A stretch of 64,000 nt of DNA from Chromera velia (lineage: Eukaryota; Sar; Chromeraceae): positions 62,001 to 126,000 of the forward strand of contig JAHBMJ010000488.1 of assembly GCA_018398765.1 (NCBI GenBank), written 5' to 3'. Position 1 is the stretch's first letter. Each line of letters starts with the position of its first letter. The notes under the pieces are model-generated. The model was given only the letters and a program-made list of their open reading frames with translations, made no database searches and was not told the DNA's origin. Position numbers and translations under genes: made by a program. Of the stretch, positions 1 through 12,696 are shown in pieces.

Positions 1-211
1 GGATTCGAAGGTCAAAAAACGAAAATGGAGCGAAATCTCCTGAACGAAGACATGAAGAAGAGAGGCACTTGAACCCACTGAATGCTGGCAGAAAAAAACA
101 AATTGAATTAATAAGAGGCTGCTGTTCAACAAAACGAAAACCGGCGGCGCTTCTTTGCTTCTTTCCATGTGATGCACACACCCCATCTGACTGCCTGCCT
201 GGCTGACCGAC

Positions 212-3200
212 CTCTCCGGGCAGGTCGATGTCCTTGTCGAGGTTGCACTGCCTGGCGGTAGCAACGATGGAGTTGCAGATGGAGGGTCCTCTTGCTTCGT
301 TCTCTCTGAGGGCCTGGTAGGACTTGACCAACTCGGAAAGCTCCTTCAGACCCTTGTACAGCCCGGCGTTCTCAGCAGGGGGGGTCAGGTAAGAGATCGT
401 GGCGGCGTAGGAGCTGCATTCATTCGTGTTTTCATTCATTCATTCATTCATTGATTCATTCATTCATTCACTCATTCATTCATTCACTCGTTCGTCATTC
501 ATTCACTCGTTCGTCATTCATTCATTCATTCATTCATTCATTCATTCATTCATTCACTCGTTCGTCATTCATTCATTCATCCATCCATACATTCATTCAC
601 TCATCCATTCATCCGTTCCTTCATTCATCCAGTGCTTTCACTTGTTTAGTCAGTTTCGGAGGGAGGGAGGGAGGCAGGGAGGGAGAAAGGGAGATTTCGT
701 GTCAACAGCTGCAGTGAAGCACGTGGAGAGAGACAGATAGGCGCATGCAATGCAAGGGCATGCCTCGAGGAGGAACTCAAGAAGCTGTGTTCCCTTTCTT
801 TTGGGGACAGGACACACACGCACACACGCACACATACACACACGGCCAACAGGCTGCTGACCGTCTCTTGGCGATTGTGGCTTCGGAGGGGTTGTTGGCG
901 GCGTAGTAGTAGAGGTTCGGGGTTGTGCCGATGAGTTTGTCGGGGTAGCATCCTTCGGACATGCCCACCTGCTTGCCGGGCATGAACTCCAGAGAACCGT
1001 GGGTACCGAAGTGGAGGACTGCGTCGGCACCGAAAACCTGCAATTTCAATTCCAATGTAAGTGCGTCCGTTGACGGGGGGCGGGGGCTTCGGGGAAGGCA
1101 CCAAAAAAACACAATACATCAGACGTGCTTGGGGGAAGGAAATTCAGGGTGCACCGAATAACCAATCGGCCTGCGGGGCGTTCAAGACTCAGGGCAGCCG
1201 TCTCTCTTTCTCTTTCTGACTTATGCACGATACACAAGTTGGCAAGAAGGCGATTCGCTCTGTAGATTCATGTATCGGTTCCTCGGTGATTGCTTTTGTT
1301 TGCCTGTATTTACTTTCATACAGAATTCTTTTTCTGGATGAAAGTAAATACAAAAACAATTAAAACGGGTTCCTCGGTGATTGCTTTTGTTTGCCTGCCG
1401 ACCTTCTCGAGATAGGTGTAGTAGGCGGCAAATCCGTGGTGGGGGGAGGCGGACTTTGCGAAGAGGAGTCTCATCGGATCGCCCTCGTACCCGAAGGTCG
1501 GCTGGATGCCAATGAAGACGTTGCCGAACTTGACACCAAGCACCAGCATGTTCTGACCGTCGCTGTTCAAGTTCCCGGGAGCAGGGCCCCAGTTCTCCTC
1601 CAACTCCTGAAAGAAGGAAAATTACATGCGTTTATTTTCATCCAGAAATGAAAAATGAAAATAAAAAATGAATTCTGTATGAAAATAAACGCAAGCAGGG
1701 CCCCAGTTCTCCTCGAGCTCCTGGAAGAAGAAAGAGAGAAAGAAGGAAGGAAAAAGGGCAAGAGATTTCATTCATACTGTGAGTGAAAAGGGAACCAGTC
1801 CAGTTCCTCGGCAGCCACGGGAACGGCGAGGGCGTAGATGGATTAGCAAGAAGGGCAGACAGAGTGTTAGGCAGAAACATCGGAACGGATGCTGACTGAA
1901 GAGAGAGAAGCAGACCGACCGACCGACCGACCTTGTAGTAGGGTGTGAGTTCCTTGTACTCCTTCACGGGCATTTTGTACGCCACGTTGAGTGTGGGGGA
2001 GTCGAACTTGGCCTCCTTGTCATGGAGGACAGAGTTCATCAACGCCTCAGGGGATTCGGGGAGGGTCTCGCCGAGATCGTACCCTCTCTCCTTCAGCTCA
2101 CCCAGAACCTGATCGCGGGAAGCAAATAAACAGAGGCAGATATACAATGAGTTAACGTTATCATACACGCAAAGGTGCTCCAGATCGCTCCTGCTGCGCA
2201 CACCCAGAGCCTGGACACGAAACATGAAAGGGAAGGGCGAACCCAGAGAGCCTTGAGACGTCCGACGGAAGAACTCACTCACGGAGGCAGCAGGAAAGGA
2301 ACACTATGCATGCGCCAAAACAAAAAAACAACAGACAGACAGACAGACCTGATAGATGGAGTTGAACACGTCCAGGTAGGCCGCCGTGCCGACGTTTCCC
2401 TTGTCGGGAGGGAAGGAGAAAACCGTCACTGCAACCTTCTTGTCCTTGTTGGGCTTCCGGCGAAGGGAAGACCACTTGGCAACGCGCTCAGCGAGGAGAG
2501 AAATACGGTCCTGCAGGTGAGTGAGGAGAGGAGATGGATGCATGTTTGTTCGTTCATTCATGAAGATCGATCAAGAAAGTAAACGTCTCCCTCTGTTCAA
2601 CCGGGCTAGGAACCTCCCTCGGTGATGGTAGACAGCGGGAGAGGAACCTTGTGGGCAACTAGGTATGAAAGCCGTTTGCAAAATGGCATGAAGAGACCGA
2701 GACAGAGTCACACACAGAGATCCCAAAAAGAAAGGAAAGGAGCCCTTTCGCCCCCCCCTCTTCTCAACAAAACGACCGACCAACCGCCATCGGGACGTTC
2801 CTTCCAGTCACACCCTCACGTCCAGCGAAGATGAGAGGCTCGATAGCACCATCGATCTCGGGCAGAGAGACCTGAAGGGAACGGAAGGGAAAGGAGAGAG
2901 AGCACAAAAGAGGTGGAGGCCCAAAAAGAAAGAAAGAAAAGACGTCCAAAAAAGAAAGAAAAAAAAGGATGACCCGGGATTTGGGAAAGAAAAGAGCCTC
3001 GCATCCTTTCTTCTTGCTTTCACGGACCAACTAATGAAAGCCCACTCTGCATGCGTGTACCTGTCTGCCCTGTGCACATCCCCCTCCCCCCCCCCCCCNN
3101 NNNNNNNNNCCCCCCCCCCCCCCCCCGACCTGCAATGCCACTTGCACAGGGTGGAGTCCGAGCTCGCTCTTCTTCCACTCCTCGAAGGTCTGAAACACAA

Positions 3201-6200
3201 GAGGCAGAGCGCACAGGTAGGGCCTGTTCAGTTTCTGCAGCACCTTCACGGCCTTCGTATGGTCCTGAGACGCTGGCCCCCCCACGAGTGCGAATCCCGT
3301 CAGGTTCACCACAGAGTCCACAGTCGGCTTCCCGTTTTTGTCGTAAAAAAATTCCTCCAGAGGACCAGAGTAATCGAGACCTGAGAAGAAATCAATAGAG
3401 GGGGGCGGAGGGAGGGAGAACAATCAACATGAAGCCGGGGCCTAACAAAACAAAAGAGACCCCCCCTCCATCTCTTGAGGCAAGTCGGCAGTCAGAACAG
3501 AGGTGTCCTCTTCTCATTCCACCACGCACTCTGATCAATCAAGAACACAAATTGATTGACAGTCCATCCCCGTCACACACTCACTTTCTCCATCCATCCA
3601 TCCCACCCAGCAGACCCACCAGCAGAGTAGATGGTGACCACACGGAGTCCCATCGCCTCCAGCTCTGCGATGAAGGACGTGTAGTGAGCTGCGTCCTTGG
3701 TGTTGATATGGGACTTCTGCACCAGCACGCCCACGGTCGGGGCTCTGTCGACGTCAATGCCTGCCTCGGGGCAGTGCACCTTGTCGTACCACTCCAGATA
3801 GGCCTCCGTGGACTCGAACACCTCATCGGCCACAGGGTGCCAGATTCCCTTGGAGGGAAGGAGGACGGGCTTGGTGATGCCGGAACGGTCAACCAGTTCC
3901 TGGCCGGCAATTCCCTGAAAATAATGGAGGGAAAAGGAGAAAGAGAAAAGAGAAGAGATCAGAGACAGAAGAAGGGAAGGAAAATGAAAGAAAGCGAAGA
4001 CGGGAAGGAGTTTTTCGTTTCACGTTTTCCCTCTCTCTCACCTGACGGTCGTTCTGCAAAGTGTCTGGCTGGTTCTCTTGGAGGAAGCAGAAGCAACAGA
4101 AGGAAAAAGATATCAAACATGAAAGCCGATGTGGCAAAGAGAGGTCAGCGTACAGACATGCAAACTTTGGGTGAACACAAGCCCGCAAGACTTTCTGGCT
4201 GCAGACACTGCGTCATGACGTCAAGGCAGGCCCTTTGTTTGTTTGGGTATCTGTCTGTGTGCATGGTCTTCTTTCTCTTCTAGCTGACTGACCTTGCAGT
4301 AGGAGTCGGCGACGTTCAGCAACAGAGCGCTGAGGTTCTCGGGGGAACCATCAAGCCAGTACTGCAACGAATACACAGACACAGGAGGAATAACCAGTGG
4401 AAGCAGCAGTCTAGAGAGGAGAGAGACGAGCGGAGCGTATGAATTCGTTCAAAGATGCAAATCCAGTCGAAGGCTAAATTAATAAAGAAGACGGAACAAA
4501 CGAGAAAGCTCAGGACAGACACGGACGAACGAAGAAGAAACAAACGGACCTGAAAGGAGGTGATGAAGTTCCGAGCGTCCTTCGCCTTTTCCATCGGGAG
4601 GTACTTCAGGACCTGCATGCAGCATGGGTGGAGAAACGTGAATTGAGAAAGAAAGAAAGAAACAAAGAACTGGACGTCCACGACATACATACATTCAATT
4701 TGACGATGGTTTTCTGAATGACTTCCTATCACATTCCTTAGATTTCTGTCCAGAACGATCCCTTTCACTCCGTGCTCTCACCGACCTCACCAAACTAGAG
4801 GCAGGCATCGGTGCCTCATCGCTTGTTTGTCTGTCTGATGTTGTTGGACCTCCAGCTACCTCGGCGGTTGTGCAGCCACACAAAACGTTTTCTATACAGC
4901 TAACGAACACGCCGAGACGTGCTCATAGACTAGGCTGGGTCAACAAATTCATGACCGGTAAATTTGCGTGCGTTGGTTTCTGTACACACAGAGGGTGGGT
5001 GGGGGCCTAGGGGCCTACCTGAGGGAGCGTGCGGACGAGCTTGAGCATGTCTTCCTCAAATTTGGATCCTCCCTTTGCCTTCATTTTCTTCATGAAGTCG
5101 CCGATGGGGCTCTTCTTCTTCCCGGCGTTGCTCATCGAGAAGTTTCCCACCTGCGTGCACTCACTCGTTCATTAATTGCATGCTTCGCTCGTTAATTCGT
5201 TCAACTAGTTACGAGGAAAGACACTAGTCCTTAGTGAGAGAAGGGGCAGAAGCAGTAGGCTACAAAGTTGTCAACACACAACCGCACACACAAACTTCCA
5301 CACAGGCGAAAGGGAGCCAAGAGCCAAAGAGAAAAAGAGGCGGCCATCACCTGTCGACACAAAAAAGGGGCTCTTTCTTCTTTTCTCATCTCATGCGACC
5401 AGCTCCTTTCATTGACCGGTGTCAGGAGTGCTTTGCTGCCTCTTCCTCCCCCCGTCCCTGCCAACCCAACCCAAACCAAGCCAAACCAAACGAACCTTCT
5501 GCAACCTCATCACCTCAGGAAGGGACGGGAAGATCAGACACGTGTCAAGCTGATCTCTGAAGGGAGTCACTGCCTCAACCACCTTCTCCGCCAGCTCCTG
5601 AATAAAAATCAGGGACCTGCACACACAGCCAGCCCAGAGAGAAGAAACAAGGGGACCATCATGCTCAGTGGACACAAAGCCTCAATCAAGCACGATGCAT
5701 GGATGAACGCAAACGTGAATACTGGCTGAGTCCGAGTCCTAGCAGGAAGGAAGGAGCCGATGGAGGAGGAGAGAGAGGGTAAAAGCGGGGGGTGGTGCGT
5801 GTATGCATGTGAGGGATCGATGAGATGGAGGATCTGAGGACAGAGGGAGCCGTGGGGTGGAAAGTTCAATTTTATCGCTTTCGCATTCACCCTGTTGAAT
5901 CTCTCTCGCGTTTGGAAGGAATGATCTTGGCCTCTCTTTCCGCAAACGCCTGAGACCACCTACCCCGCTCCCCTCCCGCCACCACCTGCGCCCCCACACT
6001 CCTCTCTTCCCCCTTTCTCATGCCCCCACGCCATTCATCCCTCTGCCCCCTCTTCTCTTTTCCCTTCACGCATGTCCCTCGGGCCCTTCACGCATGTCCA
6101 GCATGTCCCTCGGGCCCTTCCCCTTTCCGGCCGTGGGCTCTTCAGGCGACACACACACCTCCTCCCGTTCCTCCTTCCACGCGAACCCGAAGAAAAGCCG

Positions 6201-7025
6201 CTGAGAGACGGATGCGGTCGTCCCGGGCAGTCTGCGACTGAGACCCAGCTCACACCCACCCCCAACGTTCCTCGCTAGCTTCTCCGTGCAGCTTCCTCTC
6301 CACATCCCCTCCGCGACGTAAAAAGGCTGAAAGAAGCCTTGGCGTCTCTCTGCCCGTCTCTGCCCCTGGACTTCAAGTCCAGTCTTCGAAGTGACGTTTC
6401 CCAAGACTTTCATGGGCAGAACAGCTGGAAATGCAAGCCAAGTGACCCCATTCTTTTGCTCTCGTACCAAAATCACATGCGAAATGCAACCAACCACCCA
6501 AGCCTAGAAGGCCAAGAGAAAGGAAAGAAGGACTTACCCGATGAAAACATTGGCATCAGAAAGGTCGGCCTTCAACCTCTCCACGTTCTCAGGATCTCTC
6601 AACTCCTCAAGCAGATAACCAACGCACTCAACAGACACCCCCTTCTGTGAAGCGTTAATCTTCTGGCAAGCCTTGGTGAGGGAAGATTGATACTGAGACT
6701 CGAGAACAATGTAGACGACCTTGAACTTTTGCCTTGTGTCTGTCTCTGCAGGTTTTACCCTTCTTGCCTCCGGAGAAGACTCTGTGAACAGCCCTTTCGA
6801 TGGAGCAAGGCTCAAAGCTTCTTTTTTCTTTCCCTTTCTTTGGGTCTTTTTCTCAAGTACTGAAGTTGCTGCAAGAACAGTCTCCTCAGAGTCCCTTACT
6901 GAGGAAGTTACAGAACGAATCGGAGACAAAGCACTTCGACTGCCACCAAAGTCAACAGGTCGAAAGCGAAAGGCCTCCGATCCTGTAAAGAAGGCACCAG
7001 CCAAAAAGGGTGCGAAGAACCTCAT
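212..7025 (-). CDS. chlH: Magnesium-chelatase subunit H, 3' end outside window
   Basis: This is the large subunit of Mg-chelatase, which binds protoporphyrin IX while Mg2+ is inserted; it acts in the plastid stroma. Thirteen exons read in frame, 5' to 3': 7025-6538, 5616-5496, 5150-5019, 4612-4550, 4361-4293, 3914-3620, 3380-3130, 2871-2785, 2510-2349, 2108-1932, 1606-1403, 1037-862 and 413-212. Together they give 809 codons of a protein usually near 1,300-1,400 residues. Family hallmarks seen include [69 protein letters not shown] and [17 protein letters not shown]. The ATG at 7025 opens [13 protein letters not shown]...SEAFRF, a hydrophobic signal followed by an AF-type cleavage motif, then a basic/Ser-rich stretch, which fits a bipartite complex-plastid pre-sequence. 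An upstream in-frame TTG at 7043 is not needed. Every junction is GT-AG and phases agree. The remaining C-terminal part lies left of base 1; bases 1-211 are intron. Confidence 0.95.
420..640. repeat. (ATTC)n microsatellite in chlH intron
   Basis: Tetranucleotide tract with interspersed ACTCGTTCGT units, just upstream (gene sense) of the exon 13 acceptor at 413. Long open frames on the plus strand here are artefacts of the repeat. Confidence 0.9.
1277..1397. mobile_element. Introner-like hairpin element 1 (chlH intron)
   Basis: A perfect 30-bp direct repeat (1277-1306 and 1368-1397) brackets a 61-bp insert. The insert holds inverted arms 1307-1325 and 1332-1350, which match at 18 of 19 positions around a 6-bp loop. 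It lies in the chlH intron between exons 11 and 12, and the second repeat copy ends five bases from the exon 11 donor. In the gene's sense the core reads GAATTCTGTATGAAAGTAAA, shared with elements at 1628-1692 and 30487-30520. The structure is seen directly; the mobile origin is inferred. Confidence 0.65.
1580..1730. mobile_element. Introner-like hairpin element 2 (chlH 3' splice site)
   Basis: Inverted arms 1628-1647 and 1673-1692 match at 19 of 20 positions around a 25-bp AT-rich loop. The element is flanked by about 36-bp direct repeats (1580-1616 and 1694-1730) that differ at three or four positions. The repeat covers the 3' splice site and first bases of chlH exon 11 (residues ELEENWGPA). 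The gene-proximal copy continues the real exon; the other copy is a decoy acceptor. The element is in opposite orientation to element 1 relative to the gene. Confidence 0.65.
3099..3109. other. Assembly gap inside poly-C tract
   Basis: Eleven N bases flanked on both sides by long C runs, in the chlH intron between exons 7 and 8. True gap length is unknown; a G-rich strand of this kind often blocks sequencing. Confidence 0.95.
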
Positions 7026-8090
7026 TACAACAAACACGCACAAGCAGAATTAAGCAGCAGGAAAGAAAAACTGCACCGAAAGCGGGCAGAGAAAGAGCTG
7101 CTTTCTGCACTAAGTTTTCGAAGCAGCTTTTCTGAAAGCAGATCAACTACTTCGAAAACGTGGACACGGCACGAAAGGAAAACTGTTCTGCAGTCCGATC
7201 ACAAGACCCTATACGTACGTAGAGCAGTATGAATGTTAGCGCCGGAGCAGTTTCTTCCTACGAAGAGTGGAGGAACAGAGTTTTTAGAACACCTTCAAGA
7301 GACTGGAGCTCAGAAGAGACCACTTTACTTGCAATTAAGGTGAAGCGCGGCCGCGCCGCAAAATCACGGAAAAAAAGGCCTCGGAGCGCAGCTCAACTTC
7401 TTTGTTTGGGCCCCAGAAAAAATTTTCCCGCATAACGAACTCCGACGAAGCTATATATATTTATATATATAATTAATTAATTAATTAATATTAATTAAAG
7501 CATGCCTGCATTTATTAATAATTAATCATGGTCAATTGGATAATCGTCTTTTGAATTTTGTCATTTCGGCACTCACCCCTTCCAAACGCGGTGTATCACG
7601 TCGTCTCGGAGGAGGGGCCCCGCGGCCCCGCGGCATGCATTTCAGTGTGTCTCCCCTAAAAAAAAAAAGTCCTTTTCAGTCGCGGCCGGATCCGTCACGC
7701 ATCAACGCGTGCGCGACACGCGGCATGCGAACGGCACAAAAAACGACCGGCACGTTCATACAAAGAGGAGAAAATCGAAGATTTCAATCTTTGAGGGAGT
7801 TTGGTAGGGTGAAGACAGCTCTCTGTCTTGAGCAAGGGTGCATGAGGAATGCGCGTCGAAGATGGGCTTTAAGTTCCCGCTGTCGGCAGCGTGTGAGTCT
7901 AGTCAGAGGAGAGAGCAGTTGAACCGGACGGCCATCTGCAATCGGGGTTGACTTCGTATGTCTGTCTCAACAATCTCCGATTTGTTGATCGAAACACCCG
8001 ATCAGTTAGCCGCTTGAGCAAGCTTCTTCCATTGCCTTGTCGGCTGTGCTTAACTTAGGCTCTGTTTCTGGTCTCATCTCGCGCGGCAAA
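7026..8090. promoter_or_regulatory. Divergent intergenic region chlH / CCCH gene
   Basis: About 1.06 kb separates the start codons of two diverging genes, so it should hold both promoters. An AT-only stretch (about 7450-7500, TATATA plus repeated TTAATTAA) sits between GC-rich segments with GCGGCC-type palindromes near 7350 and 7620. No defined motif can be assigned, and no ORF here looks coding. Confidence 0.45.
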
Positions 8091-10154
8091 ATGGCCCACC
8101 AGCAAAAAGGAACTACTTCGACTCCGAATGCTAGTAGGGAGGTGAAATACGCGTTTCTGGAAAAGACCTCCATCTGTCGCCATTACCTTGTGGGCAGATG
8201 TGAGTTTTAGTGCAGCCAGATCGTAGCTTCACTCTCTTATGCGTTCATTCGATCCGTTTGTCGGTTTGTTTTCTGTCCCTTCTCCCTTTTATATCTTTAA
8301 CATCTATCTGTCTCGTCTCCTCGTTTACGTGCATGTGTATTTCGAATATTTGTGTCGGGTGCAGGTCGTATGGGAAGAGTCTGCAGATTCGCTCACACGG
8401 ACACGGAGTTGAGGGACAAACCGAATCTGGAGCGCACAAACCTCTGCTTCTCTGTCACGAAGGTCAGTACGAGCCACTGGCAGTCTCCTCGTGTGTTCTG
8501 AAAAGCAGTTTGCTCCCCGCCTCTCTTTTAGTGTACAACCATCCAAGACTTTTGTGCAAGGACATGCGTACGACTGTTTGAATGAAAAGACCCCTTCGTA
8601 CGACCGTGAAGGAAAACTATTACCAAAATGTAACGCATTTGAATCGATCCTTGATTCAACGTATTTTTGCCACTGACTGCAGGGAATCGCATGCAAGAGG
8701 GGTGAAGAGTGCAAGTACGCCCACTCTACGGATGGTGAGTCAGTCTTCTTTTCTTCTTTTTTGGTCTTCTCTTTTCTTCTTTTTTTGTCTGCTCTGCCTG
8801 TCCGCAAGAAGACAGGTCCATTTCTTTCTCTGTTACCCACTCTTCCTCCCCTCTTCGGCAATTTTGACCCTCCTCTCTTCTCTTGTGCTCCTGTCCCTCT
8901 GTTCGTCTTCTCCTCCTGTCCGTCTGTTCGTCTTTCTTTGCTCCGACGGCACTCTTTCTCCGTCCTTGTTTTGTCATAGAAGGATCGTCGTAGAAGAGTC
9001 GGGTAGTCTTTTCTTTCGATCGTTCTCCCTGTCCCGCTCCATTGCAGAGGCATAAGAGTGCCCGACCGAACATCACTGTTTTGTTTGCGGTCTGTCTACA
9101 TTCAAATCATTCCTTCATCAATCCACCCCTTGGTTCACTGGTCATGTTGGTGAGTGCAGAACTGCAAGAGGGGCGCGACAAGTTGGCAGGCACGAACCCC
9201 GCCCTCCTGTCGCGACTCTCCTCTGCCGCTGGAAGGGAGGAGGAAGAGGGAGACGAACAAGAAGAAGGGAGGGAGGAGACATGGGTTCAAGGAGTGAACG
9301 GGAAGGGGTCACCTGTCGATCCCTCCTCTCTCAAACACGTTCCTTCTTCTTCAACTAGTCCGACAGACACTGTAGACTCTGTCGACGGTCCAGGCTCCGC
9401 TTCCACTTTCATCAGTCGCACGACGAGCAGAGCACCCGAAGAACATCTGTCGAAACAGCAAAAGCAGAAAGATGGCCCGGAAAAGCAAAAGGGCGTGCAT
9501 GCGAAGGGAAAGGTGGAGAAACACCAGAAAAGCTCTCTTTCTTCTCTCATCATCGAGAACCCGGAAAACGTGGTCAACGGGGGTGTTTCCCATCAGTCTT
9601 CCCTTTCTCTCGAAGACACATTTGCTCTCTCTCGAGGTCTGTCCTTCGCAGCTCATCAGCAGCCTCCCGGGGGTTCTGCAAACGATTGGTTCCAGCAAAA
9701 GCAGTGTGTGGAGACGGAAAAGCCGTCCTTCTCAGGACAGCAGAGAGAGGGGACGGGGATGAAAACGGCGGTCCCCTCTGCCTCTGTGACTTCGTCCGAC
9801 GAGAACTCGCCCTCACCTCTGCATGAAGAAAAGATGGGGAGGTTGTGTGATCTTCCTCGAGTTCTGCCGTCCCCTGTGCGGCCTGTTCAGGCAGGAGCAG
9901 GGGAGGTGGGGGGGCGAGGTCAAGGAAAGCCGTCTTGTTCGTCTTCGCCTTCCCCCCATTTGCCTTCAGGATGGCAACGTTTGTTCGGTCCTGCGATTGT
10001 CCTTCCCGAGGGAGTGGACCCCGACAGCGGGTGCCAGAAACAAATCGGGGAGTACCTGGCAGACGCTTTTCTTGCCCAACAAAAGGAAAGCTCGATGAGC
10101 ATGCACAGGACAAACTCACGCACTGCTGGTGGGGAAAGGAAGATAAAGGAGTAA
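8091..10154 (+). CDS. Tandem CCCH zinc-finger protein
   Basis: Probable RNA-binding regulator of mRNA fate. Four exons: 8091-8199, 8365-8462, 8683-8734 and 9160-10154, giving 417 aa with GT-AG junctions and consistent phases. Finger 1 (residues ~27-45) is C-X7-C-X5-C-X3-H, starting CRHYLVGRC. Then comes ELRDKPNLERTNLC, the linker typical of an alveolate/apicomplexan CCCH family (ELR-PNL-KT-LC). Finger 2 is C-X8-C-X5-C-X3-H, ending CKRGEECKYAH. The remaining roughly 330 residues are hydrophilic, Ser/Glu/Gln-rich and look disordered, with no third finger. The start is the first ATG, 14 codons before the conserved VKYAFLEKTSIC segment. Zinc ligands are all present. The specific RNA target cannot be read from the sequence. 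Confidence 0.85.
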
Positions 10155-12665
10155 CGACGGGAAAGGGAAAAAGAAAAAGGGTGACCCTCCTCCCCGTCTC
10201 TAGTGAAGAGAAGAGAAGGGTGGGCGAGTGTCATCGAAGCGATCACGTAGGGTCGGAAGTCAATGAAAATGAAAAGGAGAGATTGAAGAGGACCTGCTTG
10301 CCTGTCTGGTAGGACTCTAGAGGAAGGGGAAGGATTGTTGGTGGATGGACTATGAAGTTGCTTGCTTGCTTGCTTGTTTGAATGAATGAATGATTGAATG
10401 AAAGAGAGAGGGAGAGAGAAACAGAAACCCCCCGCGGGAAAAAGAATAGTCAAGCAGAAGAAAGACAAACCGGGCTCTTGTTCCACTTTTTTCTTTTTCG
10501 TGACGAAGCGCATGGCACAGACACACGCAGAAGAGAAGGAAGAGCGAAAGGCAGAAATGACGAGTGAACAGAGGAGGAGAGGAACGAAGCGTTCCTTGCT
10601 TCCCAGGGGAAGAGAGAAAAGAAAGAAAGCAGGGACGGCAGGGGACCCAAACTATCCACCCATACGCATGAGGGCTTCTTTAATCGAGCATGCATACCTT
10701 AAAAAGGCGAACGTGTCTTTCTTGTCTTCCCGCCTTCCTCCCTTCACTACACAAAGCTCGATGTGGCCATGGAAAGAAAGAGAGTAGGAGGAATACCCGC
10801 GGAGAGAGGGGGAAGGATGGAAAAGATGTCATTTGTAAGGGAGACGAAGGATTGGGAACGGCTGTCTTTTCTTTCTGTCTGTCTGTCTCGGCACGCGGTG
10901 TTGGAGTAAAAGGAAGGAGGAAGAGAAAAAGGAAAAACGGGAGGGCGAACTCAATGTGACTGCAAATAGGAGGGGTAGAGATGTAGGTGAGTGAAGGCAT
11001 CGAGGAAGAGCAAAAGCAGACCACCTCGATCGGAAGAGTGGAAGGTCGAAGGATTGCAAAAAATCAGTTCAGTAGTAGTGGGCGGGAAAAGGGCAGAAAA
11101 AGAGTTGGTGGGTCATGAATCGAAAAGGAGACAGTCGGAAAGAAATGGAAGGAGAAAAAAAGACCAAATAACGTGTGATGACGATCTTGTGTCGATTTTC
11201 TCTCTTTCTTTCCCGCTGCTTTTTTCTTTCCCGTCCCGACTGCCTGCCCCTGTCCCCTCCCCAGGATCCCATTCAGATGATCCGATCCTCGCGAGGCCTT
11301 TCATTCTCGTCTGTGTTCGTCCCTCGCGAGCAGAGTCGGCGAAGGTCGACGCCGACACTGCTTGCGTTGTTGTTGTTGTTTCGACGCTTGCTTTGCTTTG
11401 CTTTGCTTTGCTTTGGTAGTCGTTCTCTCCCTCTCTCCCTCCAACTCCACCTGCATGTATCCATCCATACATTCATGTGAGCTCTTTTTGTCCGTCGGTG
11501 CCACTCTGTAAGTACCTATGCTGATGTGTTAATTTTGTGCATGTGTCGGTGCCGTCGGCTCTGCTCGGCGGTTTTCTTGAAGAGTAACCGAAAAGAGGCA
11601 AGAAAGACGACAAAAAATTCCTGGAGAAGGAAAGGAAGGAGAGGGAGGGCATGCATGCACAAGGAAAGAAAGGAAAAGAAGGAGGGGTTCTTCCTTCCTT
11701 CATTCCAACGATCGATGCATGGGGGAGAATTAAACGGAAGGGGGGGAATGGGGCGTCCTTCTTGATGGCCTGCCTGCTTGCTTGCCTATGATGATTGATA
11801 CAGTGAGTGAGTGAAGAAGTAAACGAAAGAAAGAATGAATGGCAGACTGTGGTTGAGGAAGGAAGAAGAAGTGAGGAGAGGAGAGGAAAGAGGGCGGGGC
11901 ACTTCATTCTGCCTGCAGGCTGATGGTATGGGAATAGGCAGTTGTCTCGTCAGGAAAGCTTCTTCGATTTAAAATGGGCTGGCGTTGCTGCTCTACTTTC
12001 GGTCTGCGGGGAGAAAGAGGTGTTTCCGTTCCTTTCTATTCTTTCTGCCACCGTTTTTTCCTTCCGGTTCCTTCGTACTTTCGTCTTTCCCACCATCCTA
12101 TCTCATCCTTCGTTGAGGTTCTCTTATCGGTTTCAGGCCAGAATGCCGAAGACAGAATCTTCCTCGTTCAGATGCGTCATCTAATCTATTAGTCACTCAC
12201 TCCACCTATTCATTCATTCAGTCATTCATCCTCATGTCAACAGTTGGGTCCGGAGGGGGCAGAGCTCGGGGTGTGCCCGCCCTTTCTACTCTGTCTGCCT
12301 GCGTCCCGGTGCGCGCACGAGGCTGACGGAGAGGACCAGTAGTCTCTCTCTCTCTTCCTTTTTTATCGGTCTGTCTGTCTGACTGTCTTAGCTACCTACG
12401 TCACGATAAATTGATTGATTATTGAGTGATTGATGCGTGTACTCGCGGAAGGATGAGCGAAGGATTCCCCACCCCATTCAACGCCCTAAACAGACACACA
12501 AGCAGGAAGGCACGTACGCACGCAATTAAGCAGGTAGGCGGCAGGCTTGATTGATTGATCAATGGCATCATCCATCATACCAAGTAGTCCTTTTTTTACC
12601 TTACAAAACAAAAAATCCTCGTTTCGTCCTCTTTCTTCTCTTTTTCTTACTGACTAACTTTCTTC

Positions 12666-12696
<31 letters not shown>

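Noticed and set aside
426-740. Ser/His/Phe/Ile-rich open frames
   Set aside because: They translate an (ATTC)n microsatellite inside a chlH intron.
8325-9076. Minus-strand basic open frames opposite the CCCH gene
   Set aside because: They lie antisense to confirmed introns and exons and have low-complexity Lys/Arg/Glu composition without a domain.
11264-11420. Possible exon after a good pyrimidine tract
   Set aside because: No partner exons in compatible phase and no family resemblance; might be non-coding.
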